Notes under the pieces: model-generated
Told to the model about the DNA's origin: nothing
The model's input: the letters and a program-made list of their open reading frames with translations, nothing else
Databases searched by the model: none
Source: Ulva prolifera
Lineage: Eukaryota; Chlorophyta; Ulvophyceae; Ulvales; Ulvaceae
Assembly: GCA_023078555.1 (NCBI GenBank)
Contig: CM041203.1
Coordinates: forward strand, 3,391,981-3,455,980
DNA: 64,000 nucleotides
Reading direction: 5' to 3'
In this document: piece by piece, positions 23,384 through 35,223 of the stretch
Layout: every line of letters begins with the position of its first letter
Numbering within the stretch: position 1 is the first letter of the stretch
Made by a program: the position numbers and the translations under genes

Positions 23384-24000
23384 AGATGCAAAACCGTTGC
23401 TTGTAAACTGGCAAATGAGCTGTTCCTGTATCTATCCCTGTCGCCTGGCGTTCCTAACCTGCATGTGGATCCCGCTTTTCTCGGCGCGGGCCTAGACACG
23501 ATACTGTCTATGCATGCTGCTCCGACGGAACTGCACCACAGTGGCGAGGCCAACCGAATAGCCCTGCCGCATAACCTTATGACACGATATCCTCCTGCTT
23601 TACTGTACCAGTAACGCTGAGCAGGCATTTGGGTTTTCAAGCTCCATCTTAAACGGCTGTGGAGAGAGTGGCTGGCCCGATCACAGTGTCTGCCCGCTGA
23701 ACTGGGTGCAGGGCGGGTACCGATTCAGCTAGGCCAGGTCCATCTTGGCATATTCATGCCTCTTCGAAGAGAAAGAGGAATTCCAGCTTCTCCTTCTGCA
23801 TCTCAACCGCCTCAACCATCCTCGCCCAGTCAGCTACAGGCAATACCGCACATCGTAGCCGGTACTGCATCGAACTATGGGAGCCTTGTCCGAGACATGG
23901 TGTGAATCGTATGTCGTAGTCGGCGCATTGGCTGCCTCTGCATTTCACCCTCCCTACGGTCAGGCTGTACGTGCCAGTGAGATGCAACGCGCTTGCGCAG
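23384..24000. other. divergent intergenic region
   Basis: It lies between the 5' ends of the MATE gene (-) and the RxFG-motif gene (+). Missing first exons of either gene may lie here, but none can be fixed. Confidence 0.35.
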
Positions 24001-27000
24001 TTCTTCCAGCCCTGAGCAGCACATCAAAGTTTTGGAAACGATTCTTCAGAGGACGTTTGAGGCTCATCCTCATCTCAAGCATTGGGCTTTTCACGAGAAT
24101 GGTGTTTCCAGTGCTGACAGAAAAGCTCTGTCACGATACGCAGGGCCCGCAAGAGACGTATCGCCGGTGAGGCTGCTAGTTTTCCGTCATACATGCAATT
24201 ATACTTCATCAGTAACATGGTGTGACATCATACACAGGATCATCGCCGCAAAGTTGCTCAGCTTGAGAAGAATCGGGACAAGTGGCGTGAGCGAGCCAAT
24301 AAACTCAAAGACATGTGCAAGCAGCTGCAGCTACGGGTGCAGCAAGGCACCATGTTAGCATCACAGACGCGTGATCCATTGCTGGTTCGCTTTCCAGACT
24401 ATCCCATGTGGCTGCAGCACTGCATACGCTTGCTGTTTGGCACAATCCTCGTTTGTACGTGTCAACTGGATAACCGGGATTGCAGGAGCACACAGCAAAT
24501 CTGTTACCAGCTGCTGACATCGGCATACGCCATTCGAACACTCAGCCCCTGTCAAGGGCTGAGCTTCAGGAGCTCAAAGGCGAACTGCTGGCAACAGCTC
24601 CTGCCACTGCAGAAAGCGGGCAGGTATTGACAAATTCTGTTGATGACCCTGTGCCTATTATGACTCTACCCAGGCTTCATCGCATTCGTACCTCGACAGG
24701 TGACCAGGCTGCTTGCACATCGATTCCGAGCACAGATACCCCACACGAAGATAGGATGAACCTCCCTGCAGCTATGGAGACCCCCAAAGACATCTCACCA
24801 GGGTGTGGGAGAACGGCCTACAAGAGTGCACTGAAGAAAAACACGTCAGGTGTCGTGCCTTGCAGACTCCTTGGGTGGAACTGTTGGCCATGGACGTATC
24901 CATTGGGCAGAAACACCGTGATGTGGACATCACGAACAGCCACATTGGTGCATTGGGGAGACCGTAGACACAGGATAGGCCCCAGACAGGCCAGGTGCAT
25001 GTGCAGGCACCGCCACCAGCAAAAAGGGTGTGTCATTGCATGAGTCTCAGAATATCACACACGAATTTCAGGATGAAGCAGCAGCAGCACGGAATGAGCA
25101 GCGTGTACCGTCCATCATGGATATGCTGCAGGCGGGAGCTCCGCAGTGTGACGAGCCCACGGTCCAGAAGTCATCACTGATGGAGTTCCTGCAGCAGCAG
25201 GGGCAACAGAAGCAGCAGACACATCAACAGGATGAAGGTGTTGAAGCAGTGCCATCCCCGGCTGAGAAGCTGCTCCCATGCTTGCTGGCGGTCAAGACAT
25301 CTCTCGATGCAGGGGGCAACACGCAATTCTCTCTCAGCATCGATGACGCGACGAGGGACGTCCTCACTGGGCTTCTCAAAATGACCAGCACAGACGAATT
25401 GAAGTCGACACCGCCGCTGGACTTCTTTGCAGCTGCAGGTGTGCAATTTGGGGGTTGCCAATGGCAAGGCACCTGCCATGGCACCGTATGCACTCTGGAG
25501 TTGTTGACCCTGGCACCATGAACAGAGGTGTCAGATAGCTGCATGTAGGGTTGCTGGACTCATTTACATACACTCCCACAGATCCCAAAACTCCCTCGTA
25601 CTTCAAGGTAGTGAAGTCGCAAGCGCACAACGATGAGCAGTCCAATCCGTTTGCCCGGACCGGGCGCATTGCTATCCCACATGATGATGATGATGATGAT
25701 GATGATGATGGGATGGACCACACGGACGATATCGAGCGTCCGACCAGCAAAGAGGACAACGCAAAAGACAATGTCTCGCCATGTGAGGTCGTCGGATTCG
25801 CATGCTATGACGACAGCCCCAGGGGGCCTGGCTCTGCCATGGAGATGATCCAGGGCGGCCTGGCTGAATCAGACAGTGACGTCACAGACCACATCTTTGG
25901 CGCAGCTGCGCCTGCAGGGAGGTGTAACAGCGACGATGAGAAGCTGGGGGTGCTTGAGCGCATGTTTGGAGGCGGTGCGGCCGTCAGCAGCGACGATGGC
26001 AGCGACACCGCGAAGGAGGGTGTCCTGGACCGCATGTTCGGCGGCAGTGCTGGCAAAGAAGGCGCGAGTGAGTCAGGCAGTGATACATTGATTGAGGGGC
26101 TCGCTGGCCGCATCTTTGGCGGGACTGCAGGGGTGCAGCTGGCAGACGATGCTACCGCAGAGTCGCCGAGTGTGAAGGATCGTGTGCGAAGCTTTGAGCA
26201 GATGTTTGGTGGTGGAGAGATCCCAGCAGACAGTGATGACTTGGACGCGAACCGAGCGTTCATGACCAGCAGGATCTTTGGAGACGCATCGCCAGTGGCT
26301 GGCGGAGAGCAGGGCCGCGTGCGTGATGACGAACTGGACAACGCCCGGGCAGGGCTGACCCTCCGGATTTTTGGGAATGCTGAGCGCCCAGCACCAACCG
26401 CTGGCAATAGGGATGTGTCAACTGAAATGGACAGCGATCGAGCAGAGCTCACACAGAGAATATTCGGGGCAGCCAGTGAGCCCGCTGCTGGTGCAAGTGC
26501 TGAAGCTGTGGCCGATGATGACCGCATACACCTGGCGCACACTGATTGTTTGAATGGAACCCAAGAGGACTCAATGGCTGCAGCGGACGATGGTACGCTA
26601 GGCTGCTTTGGTGTCATCCTGTCCTGTGTTTTGAAGAGGTGCGGGAGTGCTACTGTGACACCCAATGCTGTCGTTTTGTCTGTTTCAGGCGACAGCCCCC
26701 ATCACGGCAAACTGGAACAACGCTTGTTTGGCATCAACACGTTGGCGAGAGCGGTCGGAGAGAAATTTGCATCAGCCGGCGAAGAGCCCACGGCAGCAGT
26801 CGTCAGCAAGTGGCAGCAACAGGAGGACACGGGGGCTTTCCACTCGACCCGTATCCGGGCCGGGGACTGGTTAGTCGGCGGTGACAGTGGTGAACATGGT
26901 ACTGAACCACAGGACTCCCCTGGCCAGGTCAGGTATTCGCAAGGCCAAGGTGGCAATGCAGATAGGCTGCAGCTGCCAGGTGGCCATGCTGCTCTCAATG

Positions 27001-27020
27001 TTGTTCCATATGGCTTCTGA
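24001..27020 (+). CDS. unrecognised coiled-coil protein with RxFG motif array
   Basis: I do not recognise this protein. Supported exons begin at 24001 (SSPEQHIKVLETILQRTFEA), 24238 (a charged helix DHRRKVAQLEKNRDKWRERA), 24486-24623, about 24700-24800 and about 25034-25438 (QAAAARNEQRVPSIMDMLQAG, then a Gln-rich stretch). They end in a large last exon at about 25547-27020. The last exon holds an Asp run encoded by a GAT microsatellite and, between 25890 and 26733, nine copies of a short motif [R/Q/H][M/I/L]FG set in acidic, Gly/Ala-rich linkers: HIFG, RMFG, RMFG, RIFG, QMFG, RIFG, RIFG, RIFG, RLFG, spaced 23-88 residues. The first exon and start Met are missing. The array suggests a multivalent scaffold; function is unknown. 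Confidence 0.6.
25681..25710 (+). repeat. (ATG)n / poly-Asp microsatellite
   Basis: Ten perfect ATG units read as a GAT run in the coding frame, giving nine consecutive Asp residues in the RxFG protein. Length polymorphism is likely. Confidence 0.9.
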
Positions 27021-27379
27021 ATAGCCTCCGGTCTAGTTCCGGAAGATGTATTGATGCTCTTGGGCAATACAGCATGGGGAACACGGCCAATGCATCTTGT
27101 ATGATCGACACAACTGTAGAATGTACATGTCACACACATGCATGCTTCAGCTGGACGTCAACACAGATGCGAGATGCTGTTCATAATACCAGGTTGGAAA
27201 AGTCAGTGGTGACCACCATGCATCTTTGCTAGATGCACAAACTGGACTGTCGGCAGTTGCAACACCAAAGTGAAATCAATCTGAAATGATCCCTTTTGCG
27301 ACATGAAGCACTGTAAAAGACAGCAAATGCTCGAACTGTCCGACAAACGATGCACGTACTTCAGGGAACGAGGCCTGGT
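27021..27379. other. convergent 3' intergenic region
   Basis: It lies between the stop codons of the RxFG gene (+) and MenB (-). I see only UTR-like sequence. Confidence 0.5.
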
Positions 27380-28896
27380 TCACGGCAGGCGTGGGAAGCG
27401 GGAGAAGTCTGGCGGCCGACGTTGCTTGAAAGCCTCGCGGCCTTCAGCCCCTTCTTCGCTCTGGTAGAACATCATGGTGAGGTTGTGCCCCAGTTCCTGG
27501 ATGCCAGCCTGGCCATCCTCTGCAGCATTCATTGCCGCTTTGAGCGCACGAATAGCCGTCGGGCTGTTCCGCATGATCTCTCGGCACCACTCAAGTGTCT
27601 CTGCTTCCAGCTCAGCCAGCGGAACAACCTGAAAGCATGTGTAACCATGTGCAGACAATTTGCATGTGATGGCACGCGTCAGCCTGAAAGTAGACCGCTA
27701 ATACCCTGGTGGGAAATCCTGGCCTGCGTCAGACGGTCTGGCGGGCCAGCAGGGTTGAGGAGAGGTGCAGGGCTGGCAACGCACCTTGTTAATCAGACCC
27801 ATGGTCAGCGCCTGCTCGGCCGTGTACAGACGCGCAAGAAACCACATCTCCCGCGCCCGCTTCTGCCCTATGAGGCGGACCATCTGCGTGCTGCCGTACC
27901 CAGCATCGAAGGACCCCACCTTGGGGCCTGTCTGCCCAAAGACGCCGTTGTCTGCGGATATCTGCACAGCGTGACTCCCTGGTCGCATTCCCCATCGCAG
28001 ACCCTCAACATAGCAGTGCATTCAGGTACACCACGCACACTTCATGATGCGTTTGCATGCGCTGCCAATCAGTGCCAATGCCGGGACTTCTGTGCTTTGT
28101 TCGGGCTGAATTCATGCACACAGTGCACTCCAAGTCTATGCACATGGTGCAAGGTCCATGTGAGTGCTCCTGACGACCATGACTTGGTCAACACTGCAAT
28201 AGCAAATGCAAGGCAACAGAGTATAACTCCAGCATGCCGGTGGAACAGCGCCCTCCACCAGCAAGAGATCACCCTGTACACACGTGTCCTGTGCTACTCA
28301 CACGAGGAGGTGGAGGGTAGGGAGGACGCAGGGGCCGCACCGTGAGGTCGCAGACCATGTGCAGGATGTGGCCGCCCCCGACCGCGTAGCCGGCCACCAT
28401 GCAGATGACAGGCTTGGGCAGGCGGCGGATCTGCATCTGGAGATCCAGCACGTTGAGCCGCGGCACGCCGTCGCTGCCGACGTATCCGGCCTCCCCCCGC
28501 ACGCTCTGGTCGCCTCCAGAACAGAAGGCTTCCGTGCCGGCGCCGGTAAGCACCACCACGCCGACGGCTGCGTCCTCCCGCGCGTCTGTCATGCACCACG
28601 ACATCTCTTGTACCGTGTGCGGCGTGAACGCGTTGCGCTTGGCCGGGCGATTTATTGTGATCTGCAGGGTGGTGCAGCGCGTCAAAGTGGGACGGCGCCG
28701 CACGGTGGCGTGCTGGAGTGTATGCATCAGCACAGGCTGCTGATGCTATGCATCAACATGTGCATGTGGACCGCCCTCGCCACTGGTGCCTGGAGCACCG
28801 GTGTGCTGCAGGGTGGCAGGGGAGGGGAGCAAGGGAAGCGCACACCTTTGCGATGCCTTCGCCCTTGGCCTTGTGATACAGGACTTCCTGGAGCTG
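27380..28896 (-). CDS. MENB: 1,4-dihydroxy-2-naphthoyl-CoA synthase (MenB)
   Basis: A crotonase-fold enzyme that closes the second ring of phylloquinone (vitamin K1) by converting O-succinylbenzoyl-CoA to dihydroxynaphthoyl-CoA. Exons 28846-28896, 28341-28661, 27785-27961, 27380-27628 join at whole codons. Hallmarks: [13 protein letters not shown] + [58 protein letters not shown] + [20 protein letters not shown], and [15 protein letters not shown]. The end [13 protein letters not shown] matches plant MenB, which lacks a C-terminal peroxisome signal. The first exon, where plants carry a PTS2-type leader, is not resolved. A mini-exon reading RVSDPLIK between AG and GTGAGG near 28990-29020 is a candidate. 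Confidence 0.9.
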
Positions 28897-30577
28897 CTGA
28901 TTGCAAGCGACAGGATGGGCGATCCAGTCTGCTGGTCCGCGTGATGGCCTGCCATGAATTCGCTGGTACGAGGATTCAGTTGTGTCCTCACTTTGATGAG
29001 CGGATCGCTGACCCGCTGCACATGGGCTGATTTCAAGTGTGCCTGCAAAACATGCTGCATGAACAGCAGTGCCCACATTGACAATCATCGTACCCCTGGA
29101 AGCATGTATAGTTCGCCCAGCATATACAGGGAGCCTGTGACGCAGTCATGTGCATTTCTATATCCGCCCAACGCAGGCCCGAAGGCACCCCTACGAGAGA
29201 GCGCCAACCAGGAGCTGCCCAGCCGTGTACACAGAAACACTGCCGCATCTACTTGATAGCGGACGCATTGTGCATATGGGACTGCGCTGTGCTTGGGAGT
29301 TGCAGGGCTCTCGAATGCAGTGATGCAGTGACCCAAACACCTCATACAGCTGATTACGACAGCAATGCGCACACATCGTTGGAACGAAACAAGTCCAATA
29401 CATGATGTGCATGTGATTTTGCAGCTTACTTGCATGCCAGAGCTGTGCCGTGCTTGGCTTCGTATGTTGAGGCCGGTCTGCCCACTCCCAACGAGGCAGC
29501 ACGGCGTCGCGCACACCTCTGCTCACCCAAAGCTTCTACATGTAGACCCAGCGACGAAAAGCTCGTGACATCCGGCTCTACATGATCAGGCGATGAAGAT
29601 TTATTTAAGGTGGTCGAATGCAGTCCTATTGCGTAGAAAATGGCTGGTGCACTTGAACCAGCTCGGCTCCGTTCAGCCCGAGCCGTAAATTACGGGCTAT
29701 TTCAGTCCTGTATACAGATTTACAAAAAGACGCATAAGTCACTCGATATACGCTCACATGTGCCTGCGGTAGTTCGCGAGATGCTGACCTGCAAGATGAG
29801 AGGCAACATTTGCTAGCCTCCGACTGGCGCTGTCCGCCATCAAGAATTCGCGTCTCCAGATACTACAGGATTCCGAAAGCAACCTTAGATTCCTATCAGA
29901 CTCTGTCGCAGCCGCGCTTCAATGCACATGTTGCGCGATGTGGGTCCGCAGTACCGGTGTCAGATTTGGTGCGCGCAAGCATCGATACTGGAACACCTCG
30001 ACTCGCCGCTGGTGCTCAAAGCCCAGAACATCGACGACGGAATCACACTGCTGACAGCACGATCCTTGTCGCCAGACACACACAATCACCAGCTCGCTTG
30101 GTCCTATAGGGGTGCCCGACGTTTTCGGTAATGCATTGTCGTCGTAACATCTGATCCAGGCGATGCCCTTGTTCGAATGTGACTTTTTCGTCTTGCTCTT
30201 CGTCTTCTAGGACCACAGCACCTGACCTGAACTACTGATAGCCCAGGTTCTTACAATGGCCCAGGCTTGATGGGCAGAAGCATGTGGAGGTGATGACCCA
30301 GTCCCGGGGCTGTGCTTTTGTGCCGGTATTGTTGGCGGTGCAACCGGCTGTGCAAGCGCACTTGCTGGCTACACACATACATAACAGCATGAGCGGTGAA
30401 GGACTCGGGCGAAACGGTCATGCCACACACATTGAATTGTGCCTGTTGTTCAGCGTCCCCGATTTGTATTCACGGGCGCCACACTCACATATGCGCGTTT
30501 GCAGGACTGATTCATGATACCTCTGAGAAGCAACTGTGCACTGATGAGTGGCGCAGATGCATGGATGCAGGTCACAG
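28897..30577. other. spacer with one weak ORF
   Basis: It should contain the 5' end of MenB and its promoter. A 58-codon + ORF at 29640-29816 is listed separately. A following frame to about 30070 includes helix-like stretches (ASLRLALSAIKNSRLQIL; LVLKAQNIDDGITLLTARS) in different frames, so a small spliced gene is possible but not established. Confidence 0.35.
29640..29816 (+). CDS. possible small protein or first exon
   Basis: ATG at 29640 opens 58 codons: a basic, Ala/Arg-rich start (MAGALEPARLRSARAVNYG), then CIQIYKKTHKSLD and VPAVVREML. It has no recognised domain. It could be the first exon of a small spliced gene continuing toward 30070, where helix-like peptide occurs in other frames, or it could be chance. 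Confidence 0.25.
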   Translation: MAGALEPARLRSARAVNYGLFQSCIQIYKKTHKSLDIRSHVPAVVREMLTCKMRGNIC

Positions 30578-31936
30578 TTACAACAGGGCCTCGAGCCGCT
30601 TGGCCTCCTGCTGTGCCTCGACGCTCGGTGCCCCCCCTGCATCCCTCCCTGCAGCCTGCTCTTTGCTCAGGATGACGTCCACAATTTCACGGCCCCGCTG
30701 CACTTCTTCAGCCGGCGCTGTACCTAGAAGCGCCTCTATGGCAGCTTGTGCGTCCTTCACCAGTGCTTCCAGGTCATCCGGCACTTGCGGATCCGCCTCC
30801 CGGGCCGCCTGCACCCACCAAGCAACATGCCGAGAACACATGGTCGATCACAATTCACACTTCGACCACCTCATCAAATCATGGCTGCGAGTAGTGCCAT
30901 ATGGTAGTGCAGATGGCGTGACATGCACAGAAGATCTTCCCCACAGAAGGTGCTCTGGCTGAGCCGGTCGAAAGGCTGATTTGATCATGGTGGCATCGCA
31001 GCTCACACCAGTGATCAACATCTTGCAAGCTGGGTACAGCATGCGCTGTGCCCAAGCGCAGCTCAGGAAGAGCAGGCAGCCAGGACACGGCAGGCTGTGA
31101 TCCAGAACAGACGTGCATACGATGTAGATTGCCACAGCCGAGCGGGTGTGAGGCAGGCGATGCAAGGACGTGGTGGCACTGTCTGGCTTGGAGCTGGGAC
31201 GCACCAGGAGCAGCGTCTTGTCCAGGGCATCGAAGGACAGAAAGACCCGCTTCACAGCAGCTTGAGCTGTGGCGGCGCCAACAGAGGGAGCTGCGTATTC
31301 CCCGACCGCCCGGACGTTGTCCCGGAGCCCGTCGAACGCTCCCTTCCGGAGCAGAGACCTGGTCGCGTCAAGGCCAAGCTCCTCTGCAGCGATAGGGACG
31401 TCGCCCAGCTGGGCCTGGGCGATCAGAAGCACTGGGACGTACGACACGAGCGGGTCTAACTTCTTGGTCTTGATATACCGATCAATTCCCTGCAGTAGGG
31501 CCTGTCTCTAGAGTGGCACGCGTGTCCTTGGCACCTCATGAACTGGTCACCGTGGCACGGGTCAGCGGTGGAGAAGCTCATGCGGGCAAAATGCTGCAGG
31601 ACAGTGCTGCAGTGAGATGCAGTCACTCAATTGGGAACGTTTCCGAAGTAGTTTGTGTGGATTTGCTGTCTTGTTGACAATCGCATGCTATGCTGCAGGG
31701 CAAGTCCATGTAGGTGCTTCTGGATGCGATCGTACCGCAAGGGACGGAGGAGCTTGCAGGGCAGTGAGAGTGAGACCTGCTACAAAAATGAGGTCGCGCC
31801 TAGTGTTGAGTGCCTCTGGTCGGACCTGTGCATGCCGCCGTGATGCCACCTCCGGGCGGGCCCTGAAGGAGCATCTGCTTGCTCCCGCCTGCACATGACC
31901 CACGATACTGGAGAACAGCGCCCGCAGAAGGAACAT
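30578..31936 (-). CDS. thylakoid lumen DUF7880-family protein
   Basis: Exons 31736-31936, 31205-31489, 30578-30808 join at whole codons to 238 residues. Exon 1 from the Met at 31936 is a bipartite plastid-lumen leader: an Arg/Ser-rich stroma part, then TRRDLIFVAGLTLTAL with a twin-arginine (RRD) and an AxA-like end PPSLA exactly at the exon junction. The mature part matches a conserved plant family of unknown function: GIDRYIKTKKLDPLVSYVPV, RSLLRKGAFDGLRDNVRAV, FDALDKTLLLAAREADP and a C-terminal helical part ending QQEAKRLEALL. It is mainly helical. Tat-dependent lumen import is inferred from the RR; the molecular role is unknown. An in-frame Met at 32074 would add an unlikely leader. Confidence 0.75.
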
Positions 31937-32678
31937 CGGATCAGGAGCAGGCCTCAGAGAAAGAGCGTTGCATCGGAATCTGCTGGCTCGGAATCTGCCA
32001 ATCTCATGCTTGCAATTTTGCTGGTTGACTTCTGCGGGGAGCACATGTGGCTGCCTGCCGATGATGCAACACAACCATCACCAGGGGGAGATCTGAGGAG
32101 CACAATGCTTCACCAAGGACGACCCAGTACTAGAGTATGATGCAAGGTCAGGCTTTGCCTGTCCATCGTGGCCTTGCTCTTCAGGTGCAGAACGATGCTG
32201 CCAGACCTCCGAAGCAGACCCCCAAGGTGTGCTCTATCGGAGACATCAGCACCCATTTAGACCGTGACGCTCTGTGAGCCAGGAATTTGAATCGTAAAAT
32301 CACCTTGATTGAGGCCACAGCAGTGGAGTTCGCTGCCATGCTCCGCTGGGCTGCCTGAAGGCAGACAGGCTGCTGTGTCTGATATGCCTGTTTGAGACAC
32401 AGGGACACCTGACAATCATGAAAGAAAGAACTGTATTATCGGAGCTGCTTATTGAATACTTATGTCTCTATCGCATATTACTTCGTGCCGCAGTAGTGCT
32501 AAGAACAGATTCTGTCGTCGCGAGTTGTCCTGTAGCCATTCACGTGATTTCGAACGGTGCACAAGGGCCAAGAATTATTGCACAAGATGTAAACATACTG
32601 CACAACGCTGATATGCAAGCAGGCTTACACAAAGTGGAACTTCTACAGGAACACCATCCTATCACAGCATTCGTCACC
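31937..32678. other. divergent promoter region
   Basis: It lies between the DUF7880 gene (-) and uS10c (+). The uS10c frame stays open up to 32418, which is most likely 5' UTR. No other gene is seen. Confidence 0.4.
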
Positions 32679-33080
32679 ATGGCAACCGCAGCTCGTGTCC
32701 CTCATCGCGCACCGCTTTCAGTAGCGAGGGTGGCTGCACCCCAGCGCGCGAGTGTAAGAGCACAAGCTGCACCCGAGGATCTCACCTTGAAGATTAAACT
32801 CAAGGCTTACGAAGTCCCTGTCTTGGAGGAGTCAGTTAAGATCATCCGCTCAGCCGTCGGTGACACGGGAGCGAACGTTTCTGGCGCCGTGCGGCTTCCA
32901 ACAAGGCGGAGAATATACTGTGTTCTTAGGTCACCTCATGTGAACTCCAACTCCCGGGAGCACTTCGAGATCAGGACCCACCAACGTCTCATCCATGTCA
33001 AGGGCCTGAACAAGGAAGCCGTGCAGAGCCTGATGAGCGTGAACCTACCAGCAGGCGTAGATTGCAAGGTCAAGGTGTAA
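32679..33080 (+). CDS. RPS10: plastid ribosomal protein uS10c
   Basis: A 30S subunit protein of the chloroplast ribosome, encoded in the nucleus. One exon of 133 residues starts at the Met in ACCATGG context at 32679, though the frame is open to 32418. Residues 1-35 (MATAARVPHRAPLSVARVAA) form a transit peptide. The mature S10 domain is complete: LKIKLKAYEVPVLEESVKII, the loop GAVRLPTRRRIYCVLRSPHV, then NSREHFEIRTHQRLIHV and a C-terminal beta strand. The loop that in bacteria binds NusB and 16S rRNA is intact. It is bacterial-type rather than mitochondrial-type in length. The gene converges with SWC4, with stops 313 nt apart. Confidence 0.93.
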   Translation: MATAARVPHRAPLSVARVAAPQRASVRAQAAPEDLTLKIKLKAYEVPVLEESVKIIRSAVGDTGANVSGAVRLPTRRRIYCVLRSPHVNSNSREHFEIRTHQRLIHVKGLNKEAVQSLMSVNLPAGVDCKVKV

Positions 33081-33112
33081 GTATGCTTTAGACACGCGTT
33101 CTGCGTGGCTTG

Positions 33113-33117
33113 TGTAA
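33113..33117 (+). terminator. TGTAA polyadenylation signal of uS10c
   Basis: TGTAA lies 33 nt past the stop; a second TGTAA overlaps the stop codon itself. Confidence 0.35.
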
Positions 33118-33300
33118 TGCATCCAGATATCTGTGCCGCTTTGTGATACTCAGGCACCACCCCCGGCATGTCGCACATAGAGGCAAGACGTTCTAGGGCA
33201 AACATGAACAGCGGCGCTGTGGAGAGCATACACGGTAAGCTGCTGGATTTGCAAGGATTGCTTAAGGGACAGTCAATGTACTTTTTATGTTGGCTCCGGT

Positions 33301-33305
33301 TACAC
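33301..33305 (-). terminator. TGTAA-type polyadenylation signal of SWC4
   Basis: TTACA on + reads TGTAA on the gene strand, about 90 nt past the SWC4 stop. Confidence 0.4.
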
Positions 33306-33392
33306 CATCGCCTACACGATAAAGAAATGCAATTGACGTACTGGGTATTGACTGTCTGTCCTATGCACGAGAGCCCTAGCTGACTCGCTGGC

Positions 33393-35223
33393 CTACCTGG
33401 CTCTGTTGCGCTTGTTAGCCGGTGGAAGGGATGCTTCGTCATCATAACGTGGAGCTTTGACTTTGATGGCTCGCTTACCCCTCCCCTCATCAGGTCTGAT
33501 CACGGGTCGATTCGCATTGAGCTTCAGCTCTGAAACCGCTAAGCTCTCTATGTACAGAGACAAGAACATTCCGGACACAGCGCGTGTTGGCATCTGTGCC
33601 ATTGTACCTCCCCCCGGCGTGTCTCCCATAACCGTTTCGAGCAGCTTTTGCACCCTCTGTGATGACTGGACTTGCTGTCCGGCACGCTACATAGCAGCAA
33701 GTGTCACCAAAAGTAGGCAATCAGCAACAGCTGCTTTGAAGCTGTCAATGCCACGTTGCGTAGTGCATATCAGTCCAGTGTGGAAAGCGGTGCAAAGACA
33801 AGATTTGTAGTCTATTTGCAAGCACAGCTCTAAACAACAGCGTGTTCCCACCTTGATAGCATCTTCCAGCATTGCTCGGCGGCTGTAAACACCTGGTTTC
33901 GGTGGAGCATAGGCTGTCAGGGTGTGATCAAAGAATGGCAATTCCAGGACTGAGTTGCTGTACGATGTTGGGTTCTGCAATGGCGTGCCCTGCGGCCGCC
34001 GAGCTGCCGCCTGTTCTTTACGCTTCTGTTGGATTAATTCTGCCTGTGCCAGGATGATATCGTCGTCTGCGGCCTACATAACGCGCCTCTATTTCATCCG
34101 AGATCTCAATGGGCACACATACTCAAGCTCAGCTTGTCATTGTGCGTCAACCTGCCCCGGGTTCAAGCGCGATGCTTGTGCATCAGCACTAGGCATGTCA
34201 TGCACAACAGTATACAGCAGATGCAGAGTACATGGGTTCACTCAGTAGAATCAGGCGGATAGTGTTCAGATTATGGGCACACCTGCTGCTGTTTCCTCCC
34301 TAAACTGAGTTGCAAACATTCTTTCCGCTCACGCTCTTTCTGGGCATCATATGGTGTCCTCACGATCGGATTGGAGCTAGCAAGGACCTTGTCGCCAGCC
34401 CGAGCAACAGCTAGCTCATGAGCGACAGCATAATAGTGTTCTTTCAAGTCCTCGACTGATCGCTTTGCTCCGTCAGGGAAGTCCCACCTGTCTGCGATGA
34501 TCAGAAATCGTAGATCTAAAAGCTCACAGAGATCAAGTAAGTAATCAGTCTCTTCCTGTAGATCATGGACTCCATTGTTCACTCAACAAGGTACTGAAAT
34601 GTAACTTGGTGTTCTGGCTCGCGCCAATTTCAACAGCAAGTATAGATCTAGCATGACTGGATCGGTCCACTAGCAAAGCAGACCTTGCTCCATCCAGTTT
34701 CTGATTCTGGGAGTGCTGGACGAACGATGGTTTCATACTCTACGTCATCGTAGCGGTAGGCCCCCGCCTTGCTGTTGTACTTCGCAAACGGGTAGGGGCC
34801 GTCATCTGCTGGCCTGGTTGCGCCTGTGGCATCTTTGTAGCATTGTACCCAATGATATAGCTGTAAATCATCATTGCGTGCCTCGTTATTGAACGGCACA
34901 AACTGATATGTGACCTACAAGCGGCGCAAACCTGTCCTGTGAGATACAGTTCCAAATCTACAGGCACGACAGTCAATGAGAAATCAGCTTCAAACCTGGG
35001 CAGAGCTGGTGGTCTTGGGTTCTTCTTTCTTGGCAACTTCGCTAAGTAGGCGGCATGGTGCAATGGGATGCTGTCCATACAGAAGGTTGAAAGCCTCTCT
35101 GCTGAGTCCCTTGGGTCGCTCTCGAACGCTCTCTCTCGCCTTCTCCTTCTTCGAAGTAGAAGCTTCAGCAGACGTAGACGCGGTCGCCTTGTTGAGGCCT
35201 AGGATATCTTTCACATCACCCAT
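33393..35223 (-). CDS. SWC4: SWC4/DMAP1 chromatin-remodelling subunit
   Basis: A shared subunit of the SWR1 (H2A.Z loading) and NuA4 (histone acetyltransferase) complexes, nuclear. Exons 34996-35223, 34684-34914, 34283-34555, 33852-34073, 33393-33656 join at whole codons to 405 residues. The N-terminus MGDVKDILGLNKA is the family start. Then come GLSREAFNLLYG, QFVPFNNEARNDDLQLYHWV and PFAKYNSKAGAYRYDDVEYE. The SANT-like part is GWSK + EETDYLLDLCELLDLRFLII with RSVEDLKEHYY. A charged helix AQAELIQQKRKEQAAARRPQ and a C-terminal helix pair (RVQKLLETV...) complete it. Domain order and length match plant SWC4. Start is 250 nt from the divergent Tim17-like gene. Confidence 0.9.

Noticed and set aside
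25805-26665. 286-codon open frame on the - strand
   Set aside because: It is antisense to the RxFG exon; its Ser/Pro-rich peptide is the complement of acidic Gly/Asp codons.
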